Shown here piece after piece: positions 15,288 to 20,399 of a stretch of 20,399 bases of DNA (position 1 is the first letter of the stretch; every line of letters starts with the position of its first letter). The translations under genes and the position numbers were made by a program. The stretch is from positions 1-20,399 of the forward strand of contig JBEVLT010000324.1 in assembly GCA_040509055.1 (NCBI GenBank), read 5' to 3'. The notes beneath the pieces were generated by a model, which was not told the DNA's origin, searched no databases, and saw only the letters and a list, made by a program, of their open reading frames with translations. This DNA comes from JAJKIP01 sp040509055. Lineage in GTDB: Bacteria; Bacteroidota; Bacteroidia; Chitinophagales; Chitinophagaceae.

Positions 15288-17039
15288 TTATTGAACAACA
15301 AACCGGAACGGCAACCTCGCCTGCACGGTACGGGTCATTTCCTGCACCCGTTTCAGCTCCTGGTATACCTGGTAGTTTTCTTCGCCCAGTTCCGCTTTCA
15401 TTTTTTGGGAATAGTTCATCGGATCGGCAGACCTGCCGAAAAACCGGTCGAATACATTGGACGGTTCAGGATACTCGCTCACGCGGTAATCGGTCAGCTT
15501 TGCTTTGGCAGCCGCCGCCCTCACAGCATCTTCCAGCCCGCCAAACCGGTCCACCAGGCCGATCTCTTTTGCCCGCAGGCCTGTCCATACCCTGCCCTGT
15601 GCGATGCTGTCCACGTATGCCGTATCTCTTTTGCGGCCATCGGCCACCCGTTGTTTGAACTGGGTATAGATCAGTTCAATGCTGGCCTGCACCATTTTCT
15701 TTTCGTTTTCCGTCATGGGCCGGTAGATGGCCCCTGCATCGGCATAGGGCCCGGTCTTTACTCCGTCAAAGGTGACGCCCAGCTTGTCGCGGAAAAAGGC
15801 TTCCATGTTCGGGATAATGCCGAACACACCAATGGAGCCGGTGATGGTGGTCGGCAGGCAAAAAATACTGTCCGCCGCACACGCAATATAGTATCCGCCC
15901 GATGCCGCCACATCGCCAAAGCTCACGATAACTGGTTTTTCTTTTTTTGCCAGCGCCAGCTCCCGCCAGATATTTTCGCTGGCCAGCGAACTGCCGCCAC
16001 CGGAGTTGATGCGGAACACAATTGCTTTGATGGATTTGTCCAGCCTGGCTTTGCGGATGAGCGTGCGGTAGCGATCGCTGCCGATCATGCCCTCGCCGCC
16101 GTTGCCATCCACGATATCGCCTTCGGCATAGATCAGCGCGATCCGGTCCTTCCCATTCCGGCCGGGGCGTACCGCCTCCCGGTAGGTATTGATGGTAATG
16201 AAATTGGTCTTATCATATTTACCGGTTTGCAGCCGTGTTTTGATCTCGTCCTTTACCTCGTCATCGTATTTCACGGCATCCACCAGTTTGTACTGCAGGG
16301 CATCGGCAGCCGTCTGTATCGCTCCTTCATTGGCCAGCCGGCGAAGCGTGGCCGTATCGGTTTTCCGGGCCTCCGCAGCCTGCACCAGGAAATGGGCATA
16401 CAGGTCCTGCAGCCATACCGATGTCTGCAATTCGTTTTCCGGCGTCATCCGGTCTGTGCGGAAAGGCTCGGTAGCGCTTTTGAACTTGCCTGCATAGAAT
16501 ATCTGCGGTTCGATGCCCAGCTTTTCCAGGGTGCCTTTCAGGAAAAAATAAGCAACCTGGTAACCATCCCACTCCAGGTAGCCCTGCGGGCTTACGTATA
16601 CCCGGTTTGCCGCATTGGCAATGCTATAAGCCTTCTGGGAGACCACATCACCATGGGCCAGCACAAACTTGCCGCTGGCCTTAAAGTCCAGCACTGCATT
16701 GCGGATCTCTTCACTGGCGGCGAATCCGTTGGCATTGCCATTGGCAATTATATACAGGCCGGATATATTCTTATCTTCTTTGGCACGGGCCAGCAGCCGC
16801 ACCACGTCGTACAGGCCGGGCACATCGCTGCCGCCACCCAGTGCGCCGAACCCGTTATCCTGCAGCTGCTCGGCATAATGCTGCCCAAGGTCCAGCACCA
16901 GCACCGATTTGGGGCGCACCCGGGGCCGGTCTTTGGAAGCAAGTCCGCCGATGAACGCGATGAGTATGAAAAAAGCCAGCAGGCCGAAAACGATCATCGC
17001 CAGCAGCGAGGCTAAAAATGACTTTAAAAAACCCGGCAT
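15288..17039 (-). CDS. sppA: Signal peptide peptidase SppA (long, 67K type)
   Basis: 583-residue membrane-bound serine protease of family S49 that degrades cleaved signal peptides in the inner membrane. ATG 17039 (MPGFLKSFLASLL) is preferred to GTG 17048, which adds three residues. One N-terminal membrane helix (about 10-32) is followed by two tandem S49 domains. The Ser/Lys dyad is complete: the general-base Lys187 in KFKSATEPF of the N-terminal domain (equivalent to E. coli Lys209) and nucleophile Ser380 in DVAASGGYYIACAAD of the C-terminal domain. Other landmarks are RINSGGGS (343-350) and TITGSIGVFG (398-407). A perfect -7 element lies 23 nt upstream. It is divergent from folK with 62 nt between starts. 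Confidence 0.96.
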   Translation of the reverse strand: MPGFLKSFLASLLAMIVFGLLAFFILIAFIGGLASKDRPRVRPKSVLVLDLGQHYAEQLQDNGFGALGGGSDVPGLYDVVRLLARAKEDKNISGLYIIANGNANGFAASEEIRNAVLDFKASGKFVLAHGDVVSQKAYSIANAANRVYVSPQGYLEWDGYQVAYFFLKGTLEKLGIEPQIFYAGKFKSATEPFRTDRMTPENELQTSVWLQDLYAHFLVQAAEARKTDTATLRRLANEGAIQTAADALQYKLVDAVKYDDEVKDEIKTRLQTGKYDKTNFITINTYREAVRPGRNGKDRIALIYAEGDIVDGNGGEGMIGSDRYRTLIRKARLDKSIKAIVFRINSGGGSSLASENIWRELALAKKEKPVIVSFGDVAASGGYYIACAADSIFCLPTTITGSIGVFGIIPNMEAFFRDKLGVTFDGVKTGPYADAGAIYRPMTENEKKMVQASIELIYTQFKQRVADGRKRDTAYVDSIAQGRVWTGLRAKEIGLVDRFGGLEDAVRAAAAKAKLTDYRVSEYPEPSNVFDRFFGRSADPMNYSQKMKAELGEENYQVYQELKRVQEMTRTVQARLPFRFVVQ

Positions 17040-17061
17040 AAAACGCACCTTTGGTGAATAC

Positions 17062-17069
17062 CAAAAATA
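17062..17069 (-). promoter_or_regulatory. Probable -7 promoter element of sppA
   Basis: Minus strand reads TATTTTTG, a perfect match to TAnnTTTG, with the ATG of sppA 23 nt downstream. Confidence 0.5.
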
Positions 17070-17101
17070 AGATATTCCCGGGCCCGGCTGCCCGCAGCAT
17101 T

Positions 17102-17605
17102 ATGAACAAGGCTTATTTACTGACAGGTGGCAATATCGGCCGGCGGGAAGAACACCTGGCCCGTGCACAGGCGCTGATCGCAGCGCGCTGCGGTAGCGTA
17201 ACACAGGCATCCGCCCTCTATGAAACCGCAGCCTGGGGCAAAACCGATCAACCACCCTTTCTCAACCAGGCGCTGGAACTGGACACCACATTAGCGCCGC
17301 TGGAACTGCTGGCCCGGGTACTTGATATCGAGCAAGAGATCGGGCGCATACGGGAGGAAAAATACGGGCCGCGCATCATCGATATCGATATCCTGCTCTA
17401 TGCCAGCCATATCCTGCACGATTGCCGGCTTACGCTGCCGCATCCGCAATTGCCCCACCGGCGGTTTGCGCTGGCGCCGCTGGCCGAGATTGCCCCTGAC
17501 CTTACGCATCCATCGCTGGGCAAAACGATCAGCCAGTTGCTGGACGCCTGTCCCGATCTGCTGGAAGTGAAACGGCAGGAACGACCACCCGGTAACAGCA
17601 GGTAA
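17102..17605 (+). CDS. folK: 2-amino-4-hydroxy-6-hydroxymethyldihydropteridine pyrophosphokinase (HPPK)
   Basis: 167-residue enzyme that transfers pyrophosphate from ATP to 6-hydroxymethyl-7,8-dihydropterin in folate synthesis. ATG 17102 gives the family start MNKAYLLTGGNIG; an in-frame GTG at 17051 would add 17 residues with no family counterpart. Landmarks: LLTGGNIG (6-13; many homologs have LGSNxG), PFLNQAL (52-58), RIREEKYGPRIIDIDIL (82-98) with the metal-binding Asp94 and Asp96 (E. coli Asp95/Asp97), and LPHPQLPHRRFALAPLAEI (112-130). Length is normal. It is divergent from sppA and lies 74 nt before the deoxynucleoside kinase gene; a weak -7-like CACCTTTG is at 17046-17053. Confidence 0.95.
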   Translation: MNKAYLLTGGNIGRREEHLARAQALIAARCGSVTQASALYETAAWGKTDQPPFLNQALELDTTLAPLELLARVLDIEQEIGRIREEKYGPRIIDIDILLYASHILHDCRLTLPHPQLPHRRFALAPLAEIAPDLTHPSLGKTISQLLDACPDLLEVKRQERPPGNSR

Positions 17606-17679
17606 ACCGTACTTATCCACAATACGGCATACCCCTATTCTGCAAGCAGCATTTCGTTTTATTTTGCGGCCATCCACCG

Positions 17680-18312
17680 ATGAACTATCATTTCATTACC
17701 ATAGAAGGCAATATCGGGGCCGGTAAAACCACCCTGTCCCACCTGCTGTCCCGGCATTACAATGCCCGGCTGATCCTGGAAGAGTTTGCAGACAATCCTT
17801 TCCTGCCCAAGTTCTATGCAAACCCCGAGCAGTTTGCCTTCCCGCTGGAGCTGTTCTTCATGGCTGAACGGTATAAACAGCTAAAGGACCTGCTGCAGCA
17901 AAAAGACATGTTCCAGAGCCTGACCATCTCCGACTACCTGTTTACCAAATGCCTGCTGTTTGCCCGGGTAAACCTGCCGGACGATGAGTTTCGGCTGTAC
18001 CAGCGGCTTTTCGACATCATTCACCAGCAGCTTATCCAGCCCGACCTGCTGATCTACCTGCACGCACCGGTAAACAAGCTGCAGAAAAATATCAAAAAAC
18101 GCAACCGCTCCTACGAACAAAATATAGGCGACCAATACCTCTTCGACATCCAGGAAACCTATACGAATTACATCAAACAGCACAATATCAAAACGCTGAT
18201 CATCGACACGTCCAATGCCGATTTTCTCGGCAACGGGAAACACCTGCAGGCGGTGGTGGAGGCCCTGGAAAAAGACTATGGCGAAGGCCAGCACTATCTC
18301 AGCCTGCCATAA
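17680..18312 (+). CDS. Deoxynucleoside kinase (dNK/dGK family)
   Basis: 210-residue kinase of the dNK family, which phosphorylates deoxynucleosides for salvage. P-loop GNIGAGKTT at 10-18; EEFADNPFL at 34-42 with the catalytic-base Glu region; a DYLFTK segment (85-90) in place of the DRS/ERS-like motif of eukaryotic dNKs; LID arginines in KKRNRSYEQ (139-147). The substrate (dG/dA versus dC/T) cannot be settled by eye; bacterial members of this type are often deoxyguanosine/deoxyadenosine kinases. Start ATG 17680 is 74 nt after folK. The pairing with folK is common in Bacteroidota. The upstream gap has a weak -7-like TATTTTGC at 17660-17667. Confidence 0.9.
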   Translation: MNYHFITIEGNIGAGKTTLSHLLSRHYNARLILEEFADNPFLPKFYANPEQFAFPLELFFMAERYKQLKDLLQQKDMFQSLTISDYLFTKCLLFARVNLPDDEFRLYQRLFDIIHQQLIQPDLLIYLHAPVNKLQKNIKKRNRSYEQNIGDQYLFDIQETYTNYIKQHNIKTLIIDTSNADFLGNGKHLQAVVEALEKDYGEGQHYLSLP

Positions 18313-18325
18313 GCGCAAACCCGCT

Positions 18326-18333
18326 TACCTTTG
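18326..18333 (+). promoter_or_regulatory. Probable -7 promoter element of the MFS gene
   Basis: TACCTTTG is a perfect TAnnTTTG match 9 nt before the ATG at 18343, implying a leader of only a few nucleotides. It overlaps the in-frame TTG at 18331, which supports ATG 18343 as the start. Confidence 0.5.
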
Positions 18334-18342
18334 CGGCAGCAT

Positions 18343-19599
18343 ATGGCTGATCATCCCACGAAACAGATTACCGACGACCCCCTCGCTGCTGTACGGATAC
18401 CCGAATTCAAGAACCTGATACTGGGCCGCTTCACCTTCATCATGTCGCTGCGCATGATGAGCACGCTGGTAGGCTGGTGGGTGTACGAGCTTACCAACGA
18501 TCCTTTTGCCATCGGGCTCATCGGGCTGTCGGAAGTGATTCCGGCCCTGTCCATGGCGCTGTACGCAGGCCATGTCATCGACCTGAGTGAAAAAAGGAGG
18601 CTGTTGCTCCGGTGCATCCTGTGCTACCTCGTGGCCGCTTGTGCCCTGCTGTTCCTGTCTACCGGTTTTGCAGGCGCGCGCATCAGCCCCTTCAGCATTG
18701 CCGTGTGCATCTATGGCGTTATTTTTTACACCGGTATCATCCGCTCGTTCACCGGCCCTTCGTTCAGCGCCATGATCGGCTATATCGTACCGCGCCATAC
18801 GCTGCAGAATGCTACCACCTGGAGCCAGGGAAGCTGGCTGTCCGCTTCGGTGACGGGCCATGCCACCGGCGGGTTCCTGATCGCCTGGACGGGCCATACG
18901 GGCACCCTCATCACCATCTGCGTGCTGCAGGCGCTGTCTTTTATCATTCTTACCCAGCTGAACCCCAAACCGCCGCTGGAACTGCCGCAGGAGAAAAAGA
19001 CCTGGGAGAGTGTAAAGGAAGGCCTTCGCTTCGTGTTTAAAACCAAGGAACTGCTGGGCGCCATGACGCTGGACATGTTTGCCGTGCTCTTTGGCGGCGC
19101 CGTGGCCATGGTGCCGGTCTTTGCCCGCGACATCCTGCATATCAGCCCGATTGGTTTCGGCTGGCTGAATGCGGCCAGCGATATCGGCTCCATCTTTATG
19201 GTCATCCTGCTCACCCTGTCTCCCATGCGCCGGCAACAGGGCCGCAAGCTGTTTTTTGCCATCGGGGGCTTTGGTCTGTGCATCATCGTGTTTGCCCTGT
19301 CCAAATGGTTCCTGCTTTCGTTTCTCGCCCTGCTGATCGCCGGCATGCTCGACGGTATCAGCGTGGTGATCCGCGGTACCATTATGCAGCTGAAAACGCC
19401 CGACCAGATGCGCGGCCGGGTGATGAGCGTCAGCTCCATGTTTGTCAACAGCAGCAATGAGCTTGGCCAGTTCGAGAGCGGGGTCACAGCCCGGTTGCTC
19501 GGCGTGGTGCCGTCGGTGATCTTTGGCGGATGCATGACCGTGCTGGTGGTGATCGGCACCTGGTTCAAAGCGCCGGGCCTGCGAAAGATGGAGTATTGA
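18343..19599 (+). CDS. MFS transporter, EntS/MFS_3-like exporter
   Basis: 418-residue major facilitator protein with about twelve hydrophobic segments. ATG 18343 (MADHPTKQITDDPL) is used; a TTG four codons earlier falls inside the -7 element. Landmarks: the first helix region NLILGRFTFIMSLRMMSTLVGWWVYELT, a loop-2/3 motif GHVIDLSEKRRLLL resembling the MFS motif A (G-x-x-x-D/R-x-x-R/K), a central cytoplasmic loop around PPLELPQEKKTW, and the C-terminal PDQMRGRVMSVSSMF that is typical of the MFS_3/EntS-like group. Such proteins export siderophores or drugs, but no biosynthetic genes are nearby and the substrate is unknown. It is 30 nt after the dNK gene and converges on the YkgJ-type gene with 4 nt between stops. 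Confidence 0.9.
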   Translation: MADHPTKQITDDPLAAVRIPEFKNLILGRFTFIMSLRMMSTLVGWWVYELTNDPFAIGLIGLSEVIPALSMALYAGHVIDLSEKRRLLLRCILCYLVAACALLFLSTGFAGARISPFSIAVCIYGVIFYTGIIRSFTGPSFSAMIGYIVPRHTLQNATTWSQGSWLSASVTGHATGGFLIAWTGHTGTLITICVLQALSFIILTQLNPKPPLELPQEKKTWESVKEGLRFVFKTKELLGAMTLDMFAVLFGGAVAMVPVFARDILHISPIGFGWLNAASDIGSIFMVILLTLSPMRRQQGRKLFFAIGGFGLCIIVFALSKWFLLSFLALLIAGMLDGISVVIRGTIMQLKTPDQMRGRVMSVSSMFVNSSNELGQFESGVTARLLGVVPSVIFGGCMTVLVVIGTWFKAPGLRKMEY

Positions 19600-19603
19600 T
19601 GGC

Positions 19604-20110
19604 TTAACGCCCCTTTTCCGCCTCTATGAGTTTTTCCACGACCAAATAAGTGATGGGACAAAAACTGGTGTTCTTGAGCGTAAGCGCAGGCCGTTTTACG
19701 AGCACGTCTTCGTCGGTATAGGGAAAGCGCCGGCAATCGGAGGGCCGTTCGTCGTAGATGCTGCAGGCATTGTCTGCGCCCAGGAAGGGACAGGGCGATG
19801 ATTTTACCACGAAATCGCCTTCTTCGTCCACCTTCAGGTAAGTATCGATAAACTCGCTTTCCCGCATACGCAGGTGCCGGCTGATACGCCGGACATCGGG
19901 TGTTTTGAACCGGGGGGAATAGTTTTTACAGCAGTTGGCGCATTGCAGGCAATCGATCTTTTCAAACGCTTCTTCGTGCAGGGCAGGCAATTGCTTCAAC
20001 ACCCTGTTCTTATCGGCCCGCTGCAAAAACTGCTTGTACAGCTTTTGCCGTTCACGTGATTTTTTTTCCCAGCCGGCGGGTATGGTGGTATGAAGCGTAT
20101 CCCTGCTCAT
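19604..20110 (-). CDS. YkgJ-family cysteine-cluster protein (UPF0153 type)
   Basis: 168 residues. Eight cysteines lie in the family pattern: C54, C57, C60, C61 (CLQCANCC), C107 (SPCPFL), C116 (NACSIYDERPSDCRRFP), C126 and C151 (FCPI), likely to bind a metal or Fe-S cluster; the function of the family is not firmly established. The N-terminal 50 residues are helical and charged. ATG 20110 is preferred to an upstream in-frame start at 20161 because a perfect -7 element lies 8 nt before it. No signal peptide. It is divergent from gcvP and convergent with the MFS gene. Confidence 0.88.
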   Translation of the reverse strand: MSRDTLHTTIPAGWEKKSRERQKLYKQFLQRADKNRVLKQLPALHEEAFEKIDCLQCANCCKNYSPRFKTPDVRRISRHLRMRESEFIDTYLKVDEEGDFVVKSSPCPFLGADNACSIYDERPSDCRRFPYTDEDVLVKRPALTLKNTSFCPITYLVVEKLIEAEKGR

Positions 20111-20117
20111 GGTACTG

Positions 20118-20125
20118 CAAAAATA
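20118..20125 (-). promoter_or_regulatory. Probable -7 promoter element of the YkgJ-type gene
   Basis: Minus strand reads TATTTTTG, a perfect TAnnTTTG match whose last base is 8 nt from the first base of the ATG at 20110. A TTG 22 nt upstream could serve as -33. Confidence 0.5.
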
Positions 20126-20209
20126 ACACAACGACCCCGGCTGTATCCAACTTATCCCCACATTGAGGCGGGTGGCCTGCCTATATCTTTTTTTCTGGCG
20201 ACCAGGCCG

Positions 20210-20217
20210 TAACTTTG
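20210..20217 (+). promoter_or_regulatory. Probable -7 promoter element of gcvP
   Basis: TAACTTTG is a perfect TAnnTTTG match 51 nt before the gcvP ATG. A T-rich stretch (about 20188-20195) sits roughly where a -33 element would fall. The implied leader of about 45 nt is too short for a glycine riboswitch. Confidence 0.5.
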
Positions 20218-20268
20218 CACCGTTTTTTAACCCAGTCGCTAACCCTCCTGATTATAATCGCTACTTAC

Positions 20269-20399
20269 ATGAACCTTTTTGAACAGCAATCCAACGAATT
20301 CATTCCCAGGCATATCGGTCCCAACGAGCGGGATACCCGGCAGATGTTGAAAACCATCGGCGCCTCCTCCCCCGGTGAATTGGTCAGCCAGACCGTGCC
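20269..20399 (+). CDS. gcvP: Glycine dehydrogenase (decarboxylating), P-protein, N-terminus only
   Basis: Only the first 43 codons are present. They read MNLFEQQSNEFIPRHIGPNE and continue with a short helix RDTRQMLKTIGASSPGEL. F-x-x-RHIGP followed by a M-L-x-x-I-G helix is the standard N-terminus of GcvP, the PLP-dependent decarboxylase of the glycine cleavage system, normally about 950 residues long. The start ATG 20269 matches the family N-terminus. It has its own candidate promoter and is divergent from the YkgJ-type gene. Confidence 0.9.
   Translation, partial: MNLFEQQSNEFIPRHIGPNERDTRQMLKTIGASSPGELVSQTV

Noticed and set aside
15291..17015. 574-codon open frame on the + strand opposite sppA
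   Set aside because: It lies almost exactly antisense to a gene with full family motifs, its translation shows no recognisable domain, and long antisense frames are expected from the codon bias here. The same applies to long + frames opposite clpB (1153-2448), the transglutaminase gene (5845-7029) and the envelope genes (8973-10100).
17613..17621. TTATCCACA, a perfect DnaA-box-like sequence, with a TTATCCCCACA near 20150
   Set aside because: Single scattered boxes with no cluster, no AT-rich unwinding region and no dnaA/dnaN neighbours do not make an origin.
20111..20268. Possible glycine riboswitch upstream of gcvP
   Set aside because: The probable promoter leaves a leader of only about 45 nt and no tandem aptamer-like pairing was seen; the rest of the gap is the divergent promoter of the neighbouring gene.
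1..20399. CRISPR arrays, insertion sequences, prophage genes, tRNA or rRNA genes
   Set aside because: No regularly spaced direct repeats, transposase-like or phage-like proteins, or tRNA cloverleaf-type sequences were recognised on reading the window.

Overview
The window looks like chromosomal housekeeping and envelope DNA from a Bacteroidota bacterium, most likely the family Chitinophagaceae; this is inference from gene content and promoter style, not from a marker gene. Supporting signs are: repeated copies of the Bacteroidota -7 promoter element TAnnTTTG just upstream of genes, no obvious Shine-Dalgarno sequences, DUF3857/transglutaminase proteins, a DUF2911 lipoprotein, an ECF sigma factor followed by an inner-membrane/beta-barrel fusion, the sppA-folK-deoxynucleoside kinase neighbourhood, and an intergenic element built from GTTCGAx-type heptamers.

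Layout. 1-2592 (-): clpB, lacking only its last few codons at the window edge. 2725-3765 (+): exported serine-hydrolase (beta-lactamase/PBP-like) protein whose catalytic serine position reads glycine. 3889-7821 (-): two tandem exported DUF3857/transglutaminase-fold proteins, one with its catalytic residues and one without. 7836-8849 (+): epoxyqueuosine reductase QueG with an unclear start codon. 8853-12770 (-): a four-gene envelope operon in transcription order ECF sigma factor, membrane-anchored anti-sigma-like/beta-barrel protein, LVIVD-repeat lipoprotein, small outer-membrane barrel. 12916-13410 (-): DUF2911 lipoprotein with a clear intrinsic terminator. 13485-15129 (-): SRPBCC protein and an ABC-2 permease. 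15162-15284: heptamer-repeat inverted element. 15288-17039 (-): signal peptide peptidase SppA. 17102-18312 (+): FolK and deoxynucleoside kinase. 18343-19599 (+): MFS exporter. 19604-20110 (-): YkgJ-type cysteine-cluster protein. 20269 onward (+): start of gcvP.

How genes may work together. The sigma/anti-sigma-like/lipoprotein/barrel operon is the most system-like part of the window: overlapping or closely spaced genes that could couple an outer-membrane event to transcription through a single polypeptide with both an inner-membrane helix and a C-terminal barrel domain. The two DUF3857 genes, 3 nt apart, probably act as a periplasmic pair. The other genes are standard metabolism and quality control: ClpB disaggregase, QueG for tRNA modification, FolK for folate, dNK for nucleotide salvage, GcvP for glycine cleavage and SppA for signal peptide turnover. 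I see no CRISPR array, IS element, prophage, tRNA or rRNA. The only repeat element recognised is the heptamer structure at 15162-15284.
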